From Terripilifer ovatus (GTDB lineage Bacteria; Pseudomonadota; Alphaproteobacteria; Rhizobiales; Beijerinckiaceae): a stretch of 58,293 nt of DNA. Location of the stretch: assembly GCA_029222685.1 (NCBI GenBank), contig JARHVB010000081.1:603-58895 (forward strand), written 5' to 3'. The first letter of the stretch is position 1. Every line of letters starts with the position of its first letter. The position numbers and the translations under genes were made by a program. Positions 1-6,959 of the stretch are shown in pieces. The notes beneath the pieces are model-generated. The model worked only from the letters and a program-made list of their open reading frames with translations, did no database searches and was not told the origin of the DNA.

Positions 1-2
1 TC

Positions 3-65
3 TTCGCGGTCGCCGCCTATAACCTCGTCCGAATCCCCAGGCTGCTGGCAGCAAACGCCACATGA
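3..65 (+). CDS. C-terminal tail of an IS transposase (cut by window edge)
   Basis: The first readable codons give 20 residues ending in TGA. The core AAYNLVRIPRLLAA closely resembles the extreme C-terminus of DDE transposases of the IS1182/IS5/IS4 type, where an AAYNLVR-x-x-x-LL helix is typical. The body of the gene lies left of the window. The terminal inverted repeat would be expected within the next ~100 bases but cannot be identified without the other end. It sits beside other gene remnants, which fits a mobile-element scrap zone. The family assignment rests on a short stretch. Confidence 0.6.
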   Translation, partial: FAVAAYNLVRIPRLLAANAT

Positions 66-243
66 ACCACACCCCGACGCCCAGACAGAAAAATCTCCTC
101 CCGCCCAAAAAACCAAAAATAGCTCAATGGCGCTGAGTTGGAGAGTTTTTCAGCAACCTGCTAAATCGTTCTCGGTCTGGAGAACCAGTTGGGAACCAAG
201 GTCCGTCCCATTGGTTATTATCAGAGACGGAAGGACAATCGAA

Positions 244-549
244 ATGGCAAAGCTGCTCATCACCGCCGTTGTTGCGCCACTAATGTGGGCCGGGGCCGCC
301 TCTGCAATGCCCGCGGCCCCGCTCACGTCGCAGTCCTCTCTTTTGCAGGTTCGGACAGTCTGCAATGAGTCCGGCCAGTGCTGCGCAACTGGAAGCGGGC
401 AATGTTTCGACTTCAGTCGCCAATGGCGCCGCCGCGATTACTATCAGCCGCGTCGCTATTATGAGCCGCAATCTTACGGTTATTATCGTCAGCGCGAAGT
501 CGACGGCCCCTACTATGGTGGCCGACGCGAATATTACTACGACGATTAG
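244..549 (+). CDS. small secreted Tyr/Arg-rich protein
   Basis: A protein of 101 residues. Residues 1-20 form a signal peptide (MAKLL, hydrophobic core, SAMPA). The mature part has four Cys near positions 39-53 (VCNESGQCCATGSGQC) and then a tail rich in Tyr, Arg and Pro with repeated RRYYEP-like units. The ATG at 244 was chosen over an upstream in-frame ATG at 127 because it starts exactly at the signal peptide. It belongs to the loose class of small exported basic/aromatic proteins common in Rhizobiales. No function is known to me. The cysteine cluster could form disulfides in the periplasm. Confidence 0.6.
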   Translation: MAKLLITAVVAPLMWAGAASAMPAAPLTSQSSLLQVRTVCNESGQCCATGSGQCFDFSRQWRRRDYYQPRRYYEPQSYGYYRQREVDGPYYGGRREYYYDD

Positions 550-693
550 GCGTTTCCTCCGCAGGTATAGCCGTTTTCGCTTGAGTGAAGCGAGATAGCC
601 GGGCAGAGCGCCGCGCCTCGCAGGCGTTTCGCCTTTTCCTTTTCAGACGCTTTGTAAAACACTTGCGTAGCCCTCCCACACCGAGCCGGCGCC

Positions 694-887
694 TTAGATG
701 GCCTGCGAAATCTCGGCCCGAACAAGTCGGCCGTGTTGATCTCGCATCGGTTCATCACGGTGCGCATGGCCGATGTCATCGTGCTCGAACATCGCGGCCT
801 TTCGAAGAGGGCGGTCATGCGGCGCTGATGGCATTGCATGGACGCTGCGGCGAGCTGTTCAATCTGCAGGCGGAAGGATATCGCTGA
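694..887 (+). pseudogene. remnant of an ABC exporter ATPase (C-terminal end, frameshifted)
   Basis: Two reading frames together restore the C-terminus of an ABCB/MsbA-type exporter. Frame one (from ~700) reads NKSAVLISHRFITVRMADVI, containing the H-loop histidine of the nucleotide-binding domain. After about position 800 the match continues in another frame as FEEGGHAALMALHG and then GELFNLQAEGYR, ending at TGA 885-887. Family members have one continuous frame with this order of motifs. The Walker A, Q-loop and signature motifs, and the whole membrane domain, are absent upstream. I read it as a decayed fragment, truncated at its 5' end and carrying at least one frameshift. Confidence 0.72.
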
Positions 888-908
888 ACTTTCCCAGGGA
901 GGTTGACG

Positions 909-1514
909 ATGGGCAAGGTTCGCCTCGCTGATCTGCAGAAAGGGCCGGAAGCGATCCTGGGGGCGACCTCGCCGACCGCCGACAATTACCTGACGCCGCT
1001 GATGGCGCAGCGCCTGCTCGGCGCCAGGATCAAACTCGTCACTGGCTATCAGGCGGTGAACGACATCTTCGTCGCCGCCGAGCGCGGCGAGGTGCAGGGC
1101 AATTCGACGCCGTTCTCCAGCATCATGGTCGGCAAGCGCGACGAGTTCCGGGCCGGCCACATCCGCGTCGTGCTGCAATTCGGATCCGACCGCCTGAAGG
1201 AATTGCCGAATGTGCCCACGGCGATCGAACTGGCCGGCAGCGAGCGCGACAAGGACCTGTTCCGCATCTGGGCCTTGAAGTTCAATGCGGCCTATCCGAT
1301 CGGCCTGCCGCCCGAGGTGCCGAAAGCGCGGGTCGATGCATTGCGCCAGGCTTTCGACTCTACGATGCGCGACGCGGCATTCGTGGAACTGGCGCAGCGC
1401 ATCGGCCTCGACATCACGCCCATGTCGGGCATCGAGATCGAAAGGAGTCTTGGCGATCTTGAGAAAATCGATGAGGCCCGCATCCGCGAACTGCGGGACG
1501 TTCTGGCGCCTTAA
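909..1514 (+). pseudogene. N-terminally truncated TctC/Bug-family substrate-binding protein
   Basis: An open frame of about 201 residues matches only the C-terminal two thirds of a Bug-type (tripartite tricarboxylate transporter) binding protein. Visible parts are the domain-2 segment with LVTGYQAVNDIFVAAERGEV, the ELPNVPTAIELA loop, and the typical C-terminal helix IGLPPEVPKARVDALRQAFD. A complete protein is 320-350 residues and begins with a signal peptide. Here the first ~130 residues and any export signal are missing, and the sequence directly upstream is the end of an ABC exporter remnant. A cytoplasmic fragment could be made from ATG 909 but should not function as a binding protein. Confidence 0.75.
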
Positions 1515-1680
1515 AAGAGAGCATTCGGTCCGCGCCATTGGCCATCTTGAAGTATCCAATGCCGATTTCCTGTCGTTCTTGACTTCGCACGCGGTTTTCG
1601 CCTTGCGATGCCGCAGCGTTATGAGATGATTCTCTGCATTGATTCGCTCAGCCGAATGGCTGCGATTCGGGGGCAAGAAA

Positions 1681-2076
1681 ATGCAGGCGGCCGATCTCGG
1701 TCACTCCAGGCGCGATTTGCTTGAATGGGGTTCACCCATCATCATTGACCGGATCAACGCGCACTATTTTGCCTTGCTCCGACCCTATCCCGACATTGCC
1801 AGGCCGCTGGCCCAGCATCACTATCGGATGTGGAAATATCTCCTCGACGGTCACGTCGACGAAGCGTCCCAACTGCGCAAGGAGCTTTCCAAGCTGATCC
1901 GGTTGGCCGGACTCACGGAGGGCGACCTGGATGACGCGGACCGCACCGTCCTCGTCGAATTGATGCAGGTGGTGATGGCGCGGTTCAACCGCTCGCCGCA
2001 CACCGCGTGCGATTACAGCCTGACGCTTGTCGACGCCGCCTCCGGCCTCACGCACGCCCGGCTTTCGGCAGCCTGA
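1681..2076 (+). CDS. hypothetical protein
   Basis: A predicted 131-residue soluble, mostly helical acidic protein that I do not recognise. The ATG at 1681 follows a GGGGGCAAGAAA ribosome-binding stretch and gives the cleanest start. An upstream in-frame start at 1639 has none. No signal peptide or membrane segment is visible. Codon usage looks like that of real genes in the window. It converges with the deacetylase-like gene, whose stop lies two bases beyond its own. The helix with WKYLLDGHVDEASQLRKEL suggests a helical-bundle regulator or sensor domain, but that is a guess. Confidence 0.55.
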   Translation: MQAADLGHSRRDLLEWGSPIIIDRINAHYFALLRPYPDIARPLAQHHYRMWKYLLDGHVDEASQLRKELSKLIRLAGLTEGDLDDADRTVLVELMQVVMARFNRSPHTACDYSLTLVDAASGLTHARLSAA

Positions 2077-2077
2077 T

Positions 2078-2965
2078 CTAGGGAATCGTGTCCGGCGGCA
2101 GTTGCGCGCAATGAGTGGCGATCGCTCCCGGCGTGGTCCACCACACCTGTTCCAGATGCGCCGCGATGTGCGCCATCAAGCGGCGCAGGTGCACCATGCG
2201 ATAGGGGTGGCCGACCAGGAAAGGATGCAACGACAAATTGTAGATCAGCGGCGTTGTCTTCGACAGACGTAGCATCTCGTCGAACTGGTCGATCATCATG
2301 TCCGCCCACAGGGCAGGCGGTGTCTTTCCCCCATGCATCACCGGCAGGTCGTTGGTCGGGCGCGCGTAGGGGATGGCAAGCAGTTTCCTGCCCGAACGGG
2401 TGGCAAGCCACACCGGCTGATCGTCATGGGCCCAGTCCATCACATAGCTGAAGCCGGCCTCGGCGAGCAGGTCGGGCGTGGCCCAGGTTTCGTTCACCCA
2501 GGGGCCCATCCAGCCGCTTGGCGCCCGGCCCTCGCGAGCCAGGAAGAGGTCGCGCACCTCCTCGATCAGGGCCTTTTCCTGTGCCTCGTCCATCTCCGCC
2601 TGGCGTTCGGCGTTGGTGCGGCCGTGGCCGACGAATTCGTCGCCGCGCGCGCGGAAGGCTGCGGCGATCTGCGGGCAGTGTTTGTAGATTTCTGTGTTCA
2701 TCAGCGCCGCCAGCGGCAGCTTGTAGTCGTCGAACAGTTCGAACAGGCGCCAGATGCCGACACGGTTGCCCCAGTCGCGCCAGGTGAAGTTGGGGATGTC
2801 CGGCTCGGGCTGCCTGGGATTGAGGTCCGGCCCCAGGCCCTCGCCGTAGGGGAAGATTTCGACGTTGATGGCGCAATAGACCGCCAGGCGCCTGTCGTCC
2901 GGCCAGGTGTAGAAGCGGCGGCTATTGATGGGGCTGTAGGGATAGCGCCCGTGGGTTTTCAGCAT
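2078..2965 (-). CDS. polysaccharide deacetylase-like (NodB-fold) protein
   Basis: About 295 residues of the NodB/PuuE-like carbohydrate esterase superfamily. This (beta/alpha)-barrel family normally removes acetyl groups from sugars or hydrolyses C-N bonds in allantoin-type substrates. Visible motifs are RRFYTWPDDRRLAVYCAINV near the N-terminus, a modified metal-histidine region (EFVGHGRTNAE), GWMGPWVNET and the C-terminal LSLHPFLVGHPYR. The canonical Asp-Asp motif is not evident, so chemistry may differ from chitin or xylan deacetylases. There is no signal peptide, which argues for a cytoplasmic small-molecule substrate. ATG 2965 is preferred; an in-frame GTG at 2986 is possible. Confidence 0.75.
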   Translation of the reverse strand: MLKTHGRYPYSPINSRRFYTWPDDRRLAVYCAINVEIFPYGEGLGPDLNPRQPEPDIPNFTWRDWGNRVGIWRLFELFDDYKLPLAALMNTEIYKHCPQIAAAFRARGDEFVGHGRTNAERQAEMDEAQEKALIEEVRDLFLAREGRAPSGWMGPWVNETWATPDLLAEAGFSYVMDWAHDDQPVWLATRSGRKLLAIPYARPTNDLPVMHGGKTPPALWADMMIDQFDEMLRLSKTTPLIYNLSLHPFLVGHPYRMVHLRRLMAHIAAHLEQVWWTTPGAIATHCAQLPPDTIP

Positions 2966-3145
2966 GAAGGTTCGGTGGATCGCCACGGCCTGTCAGGTGC
3001 CGGTCGAACACGAACCTACGCGGCAGGCGTGGCCTGTCAAGGAAAGGCGTGGCGCTCGATGGGGCTACGATCGGTGGACGGATTTTCGTCACGCGGGCCG
3101 ATGTCCACCTCGCTCGAAAATGCTCTATATGCAGGCGCGCGTTTG

Positions 3146-4261
3146 ATGCCGCAGGAAGGATTCGCTTTGAGTACACGATGGTCGCCGCAGCAGGAGCAGG
3201 CGCTCAAAGACGTTTCGCGCTGGCTCGGCGGACGCGACCGTCAGGTGTTCCGGCTTTTCGGCTATGCCGGAACCGGCAAGACGACGCTCGCCCAGCACCT
3301 TGCCGAAGGGGTCGAGGGCAATGTTGTGTTTGCCGCCTATACAGGCAAGGCAGCGCTCGTCATGCGCGCCCGCGGCTGCGTTGACGCGCGCACGATCCAT
3401 TCGCTCATCTACCGGCCCAAGGAGGTTGAATCGGAAGAGCCCTCGTTCGTGCTCAATGATGACAGCGAGGCGGCCCAGGCCAAGCTCATCATCGTCGACG
3501 AATGCTCGATGGTCGACGAGGAACTGGGCCGCGATCTCCTGTCGTTCGGCCGGCCGGTGCTGGTGCTCGGCGATCCGGCGCAATTGCCGCCGGTCAAGGG
3601 CGGTGGCTTCTTCACCGAGGCCGAGCCTGATTCCATGCTCACTGAAGTGCACCGGCAGGCCGCTGACAATCCCATCATCCGCATGTCCATGCAGGTGCGC
3701 GACGGCGGCCGGCTGTCGGTTGGCAAGTTCGGCGATAGCCGTGTCATCCGCCGCGACGCGGTCGATGCCGGCGCGGTGACAGCTGCCGACCAGGTGCTCG
3801 TCGGCCTCAACCGGACGCGCCGGCTCTACAACCGCCGCATCCGCGAACTGTTCGGCCGTACCGGCACGACGCCCGAGGTCGGCGACAAGCTGGTCTGCCT
3901 GCGCAACGACCGCACCAAGGGCCTGCTCAACGGCGGCATCTGGAAGGTGAAGACGGCCACCGGCCTCAGCCGTGGCAAACTGCGCATGACCGTCGTTCCC
4001 GAGGACGATCTGGCGCGCAAGCCCCAGCGCATCGGCGTCGTGCCGCAATTCTTCGAAGGCGAGGAAGAAGTGCCGTTCGCCATCCGCAAGACATCGGACG
4101 AATTCGATTTCGGCTATGCATTGACGGTGCACAAGGCGCAAGGCTCGCAATGGAACGAGGTGGTTCTGTTCGACGAATCCTATGCGTTCCGCGAACACAG
4201 GAGCCGTTGGCTCTATACCGCTGTCACGCGCGCGGCGGAACGCCTGACCGTCGTGATATAA
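3146..4261 (+). CDS. RecD-like ATP-dependent DNA helicase (short form)
   Basis: A 371-residue superfamily 1 helicase of the RecD/TraA type. Walker A is GYAGTGKT at residues 39-46, Walker B is LIIVDECSMVDE near 112-123, motif III is VLGDPAQLPPVKGGGF, and the C-terminal UvrD_C_2 part has YALTVHKAQGSQW and YTAVTRA. It lacks the N-terminal extensions of RecD2 and the nuclease domain of AddA-type proteins, so it is a stand-alone motor for unwinding DNA ends or recombination intermediates. The start at 3146 places 38 residues before the P-loop; ATG 3101 is an alternative. The dedA-like gene begins 11 bases after its stop, suggesting co-transcription. Confidence 0.88.
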   Translation: MPQEGFALSTRWSPQQEQALKDVSRWLGGRDRQVFRLFGYAGTGKTTLAQHLAEGVEGNVVFAAYTGKAALVMRARGCVDARTIHSLIYRPKEVESEEPSFVLNDDSEAAQAKLIIVDECSMVDEELGRDLLSFGRPVLVLGDPAQLPPVKGGGFFTEAEPDSMLTEVHRQAADNPIIRMSMQVRDGGRLSVGKFGDSRVIRRDAVDAGAVTAADQVLVGLNRTRRLYNRRIRELFGRTGTTPEVGDKLVCLRNDRTKGLLNGGIWKVKTATGLSRGKLRMTVVPEDDLARKPQRIGVVPQFFEGEEEVPFAIRKTSDEFDFGYALTVHKAQGSQWNEVVLFDESYAFREHRSRWLYTAVTRAAERLTVVI

Positions 4262-4272
4262 AGGGGTGCCGC

Positions 4273-4797
4273 ATGCCTGAATGGGTGCAGACGATCATCG
4301 ATTTTGTGCGCCTGAACCAGGGCTGGGCGGCGCCTATCGTCTTCGTTCTGGCTTTCGCGGAATCGTTGGCGTTCATTTCCCTGATCGCGCCGGCGACGGT
4401 GATCCTGTGGGGCATCGGCGCGCTGATCGGCGCGGCAGGGCTGGCGTTCTGGCCGATCTGGTTCGCCGCCGCCATCGGCGCGGCGCTTGGCGACTGGCTG
4501 TCCTACTGGCTCGGCTTTCATTTCCACGACCGGATCGTGAAGATGTGGCCGTTGACGAAATATCCGGAGCTTGTTCCGCGCACCCATATCCTGTTCGAGA
4601 AATGGGGTGTCGCCGGGGTTTTCATCGGCCGGTTCTTCGGGCCTCTGCGCGCCATCGTGCCGCTGGTTGCCGGCGCCGTTGAAATGCCTCCGCTGCTGTT
4701 CCAGCTCGCCAACTGGTCATCGGCTTTCGTCTGGGCGACAGTGACGCTCGCGCCCGGCACGCTGGGCATGGAATGGCTGGGCAGGTACTTCCACTGA
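4273..4797 (+). CDS. DedA/SNARE-associated family membrane protein
   Basis: A 174-residue inner-membrane protein with about four to five hydrophobic segments. It carries the family hallmark G-x-FxGRFFGPLRA (near residues 115-128), where the paired Arg residues are conserved in DedA proteins. Family members take part in lipid (undecaprenyl-phosphate, phospholipid) flipping and membrane homeostasis. A second distant relative (TVP38 type) lies at 31525-32373. Start ATG 4273 follows AAGGGGTGCCGC, close to an ideal ribosome-binding site. It lies 11 bases downstream of the RecD-like helicase, and a hairpin follows. Confidence 0.88.
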   Translation: MPEWVQTIIDFVRLNQGWAAPIVFVLAFAESLAFISLIAPATVILWGIGALIGAAGLAFWPIWFAAAIGAALGDWLSYWLGFHFHDRIVKMWPLTKYPELVPRTHILFEKWGVAGVFIGRFFGPLRAIVPLVAGAVEMPPLLFQLANWSSAFVWATVTLAPGTLGMEWLGRYFH

Positions 4798-4811
4798 GAA
4801 AGGCATAGCAA

Positions 4812-4837
4812 ATGGGCCCGCCCTGTGGCGGACCCAT
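4812..4837 (+). terminator. hairpin after the dedA-like gene
   Basis: An 11-bp stem with one C-A mismatch and a CTGT loop lies 15 bases past the dedA-like stop codon. There is no clear T-tract, so it may terminate weakly or only protect the 3' end. It also lies just past the stop of the convergent small secreted protein gene. Confidence 0.4.
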
Positions 4838-4877
4838 AGCAAAGCCGCAGCTCTACCGCGCTTATGCGAAATGTCGA

Positions 4878-5192
4878 TCAGCCGCATTCACGAATCCGGC
4901 GGGTCCGCATGCCATACGGCGTTTCACGCTGGATAATCGTTGTACGGCAGCGTTCACGACGGCCCTCGAAGCGGCCTTCGTAAAAGCGGCCGCGATCGAA
5001 ATCCCGGCGCCTCTCACCGCGCCACCTATCGCGATCGCGGTAGCGATCCTCGCCGATTCGAACGCCACCCGGTCCCACCTGAACATCGACCTGAGCCAAG
5101 ACAGTTGGTGCAGTTTGCTCGGCGGCAGCGGCGATATTCGGGGTGTAAAGAGCCCCGAGGCCTATAAGCGTTGAAAGAAGAAGATTTTTCAT
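4878..5192 (-). CDS. small secreted Arg-rich protein
   Basis: A 104-residue exported protein. Residues 1-23 are a signal peptide (MKNLLLSTLIGLGALY...AAAA). The mature chain contains VDVQVGPGGVRIGEDRYRDRD and then a highly basic, Arg/Asp/Gly-rich region with repeated RD/RR units and two Cys. The start at 5192 is supported by a GGAGAGAG ribosome-binding site and by the signal sequence. It resembles the conserved Rhizobiales small periplasmic proteins with a QVGPGGVRIG motif. Its function is unknown to me. It is divergent from another small secreted protein across a 318-bp spacer. Confidence 0.7.
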   Translation of the reverse strand: MKNLLLSTLIGLGALYTPNIAAAAEQTAPTVLAQVDVQVGPGGVRIGEDRYRDRDRWRGERRRDFDRGRFYEGRFEGRRERCRTTIIQRETPYGMRTRRIRECG

Positions 5193-5510
5193 AGGACTCT
5201 CTCCAAATGAGCGCTGCTCTGCACGCCAATTCAATCGCCGGCGTCTCGGCCGGCGTCGAAGTCGCGCCTTACGACATTCGCTTTTCGAGCGTGTCTGCGC
5301 GTTAACGGCTTGCTGCGCACATCGTTCCGTCATCGAGCCGGCCGCCTCGTCCAAGGCCATTTGCGGACGCCGGCTTTCCGCGAAAGCGATGCGAGATCAA
5401 AAAGAATCTCAAGGTGCGCCAGCGCACATCGGCAGGGCGCACCCTCCTCTAGAAACACATCGTCGCCGGTTGAGAGAGTTCACCGGCCCAATGTTCGAGA
5501 GGAGAGAGAC
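5193..5510. other. 318-bp divergent intergenic region between two small secreted protein genes
   Basis: It contains the leaders of both genes: GGAGAGAG next to the minus-strand start and GAGGAGAGAGAC before the plus-strand start. An inverted repeat (GGTGCGCC ... GGGCGCACC, about 5413-5444) sits ~70 bases upstream of the plus-strand gene and may be a regulatory hairpin. No convincing -35/-10 pair was assigned. Confidence 0.4.
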
Positions 5511-5801
5511 ATGACCAAGTTTTCGAAGACCACCCTGACCGCTTCCATCGGCGCCCTGGCGATTGCCGCCTCCTTCGCCGTTTCCGCCACCCCGGCCGCC
5601 GCCGGCTGGCACGGCCATGGCTACGGCTACGGCATTGGCGCGGGCCTGCTCGGTGCGGCCATCGTCGGTGGCGCCATCGCCGCCTCGCAGCCGACCTATG
5701 CCGCCCCGGTCTACGGCGGCTGCGAATTGCGCCGGCGCCCGATCGTCAACCGCTTCGGCGAAGTCGTCGGCTACCGCCGCCCGATCCGCGTCTGCTACTA
5801 A
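5511..5801 (+). CDS. small secreted glycine-rich protein
   Basis: A 96-residue protein with a clear signal peptide (residues 1-31, MTKFSKTTLTASIGALAIAA, cleavage after ATPAAA). A Gly/His/Tyr segment WHGHGYGYGIGAG is followed by a hydrophobic stretch and a C-terminal domain (CELRRRPIVNRFGEVVGYRRPIRVCY) bracketed by two Cys that could form one disulfide. The type is widespread in Rhizobiales with no assigned function; a cell-envelope or stress role is possible. The start has a strong GAGGAGAGAG site six bases upstream. A strong intrinsic terminator follows, so it is probably transcribed alone. Confidence 0.8.
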   Translation: MTKFSKTTLTASIGALAIAASFAVSATPAAAGWHGHGYGYGIGAGLLGAAIVGGAIAASQPTYAAPVYGGCELRRRPIVNRFGEVVGYRRPIRVCY

Positions 5802-5844
5802 GACCGATTTTGAATAGTCGGTTCCTGAGACCGGCTCTCATGCG

Positions 5845-5884
5845 CAAGCCCTTTGGACCTCCAGCCAAAGGGCTTGTGTTTTTG
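5845..5884 (+). terminator. Rho-independent terminator
   Basis: A perfect 12-bp stem (arms 5845-5856 and 5865-5876, core AAGCCCTTTGG) with an 8-base loop is followed by TGTTTTTG. It lies 44 bases after the stop of the small glycine-rich secreted protein and is the clearest intrinsic terminator in the window. The minus-strand IclR gene ends shortly beyond it. Confidence 0.85.
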
Positions 5885-5919
5885 TATGGCGCCCGCGCGA
5901 CCCGGCCGCAACGCCGCCC

Positions 5920-6750
5920 TTATGACGGCTGACGTCCCCGCGCGCTTCGAACGGTCCGCTTTGAAGGCGCTATCTGGTCCGCGCCGCGACCGTGCCCGAG
6001 CTTGCGTGAAATCTGCCGTGCTGTCTCGATCAGTTGAGTGACATCGGACTGTCGCGGCTTCTCAGGCAGAAACTGGATTGAAGCAACGATCGCGACGGAG
6101 GCAATGCAGGCGTCTTGGTCATCGAAAATGGGGGCGGCGATCGCATTGAGCCCCAGCATTGCCTCTTCCGGCGCCGAGACAAAGCCGAGACGGGCAATCT
6201 CCAGCAATTGCTGTTCGAGCCTGCGGGCCGATACGACGGTCTTGTCGGTGAGGCGTTGCAGCGGCCGGGCGAGCACGCGCATTCGAAACGGCTGCGGTGC
6301 AAAGGCAAGCATCGCCTTACCCTGGGCCGAGGCATGAAAGCTGAGTTCGCTGCCCGGTCGCACGCCGATCTCGATCGGAGCCGTGCCGGAGAGTGTGTTC
6401 AGTACCAGCGCGCCGCGCGGCGTCATCTCGGAGAGCACGACCGGGTGGCCGAGCGCGTCGCGCAATTGCCGCATCGGCCCTTCGGCCAGGTGCACGAGAT
6501 CCTCTTCCGGCGCGTGCCGGGCGAGCAGCCGGCTTCTCGGACCGATCGTGTAGCGCGACGTGGTCGAGTTCTGCACGAGATAGCCTCTTTCCACCAGCGT
6601 TTGCAGATGCCGGTGTACGGAGCCCTTCGTCATATGCAGCCGTTCGGCGATCTGCGTTACGCCGAGTTCGTCGTCTGAGAATGCGACTGCCTCAAGGACG
6701 TCGATGGCTAGCTGGACGGAGTGGACACCGCCTGATCCTGAATCGGTCAT
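5920..6750 (-). CDS. IclR-family transcriptional regulator
   Basis: A 276-residue regulator. The N-terminal winged helix-turn-helix spans about residues 10-70 (GVTQIAERLHMTKGSVHRHL is the recognition part) and the C-terminal IclR effector domain about residues 85-250, with the typical HASAQGKAMLAF segment. IclR proteins usually control adjacent aromatic or carboxylate degradation operons and bind a small organic acid. It is transcribed divergently from the DUF6282/cupin/aldolase/ABC locus, 209 bases away, so it is the obvious candidate regulator of that locus. The last ~25 residues are a basic tail beyond the domain. The ligand cannot be inferred. Confidence 0.93.
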   Translation of the reverse strand: MTDSGSGGVHSVQLAIDVLEAVAFSDDELGVTQIAERLHMTKGSVHRHLQTLVERGYLVQNSTTSRYTIGPRSRLLARHAPEEDLVHLAEGPMRQLRDALGHPVVLSEMTPRGALVLNTLSGTAPIEIGVRPGSELSFHASAQGKAMLAFAPQPFRMRVLARPLQRLTDKTVVSARRLEQQLLEIARLGFVSAPEEAMLGLNAIAAPIFDDQDACIASVAIVASIQFLPEKPRQSDVTQLIETARQISRKLGHGRGADQIAPSKRTVRSARGRQPS

Positions 6751-6860
6751 CGCTTCTCAATATTGCGTTCGCCAGAGCAAAACCATGTAACGAAATAAGA
6801 CGATAGCCGCAATCAGAATATCGCATAGTTACGTGCTTTTCGTAATAATTTGCTTGCCAG

Positions 6861-6890
6861 TTGACATTCATATCAAGGTTCACTTACCCT
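6861..6890 (+). promoter_or_regulatory. candidate promoter of the DUF6282 operon, in the IclR divergent region
   Basis: A perfect TTGACA (6861-6866) is followed after 18 bases by TACCCT (6885-6890), about 70 bases upstream of the ATG at 6960. The -10 match is only partial. Upstream, an imperfect inverted pair, TAACGAAATAAG (near 6788) and CTTTTCGTAAT (near 6837), could be an IclR operator. The region is AT-rich compared with its surroundings. Confidence 0.4.
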
Positions 6891-6959
6891 AAAAATTGAA
6901 CAACGTTCCGTCCTCGCGAACAGCATGAAGCGACGGATGAAGCAGAGTGTGGTGAGGAA

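Noticed and set aside
546..1676. 376-codon minus-strand open frame in the scrap zone
   Set aside because: It lies opposite the Bug and ABC exporter remnants, whose motifs are readable on the plus strand. The antisense product has no recognisable domain.
2333..3145. Upstream in-frame extension of the RecD-like helicase to 2333
   Set aside because: It runs antisense through the deacetylase-like gene and adds ~270 residues of His/Arg-rich shadow sequence before a normal helicase N-terminus.
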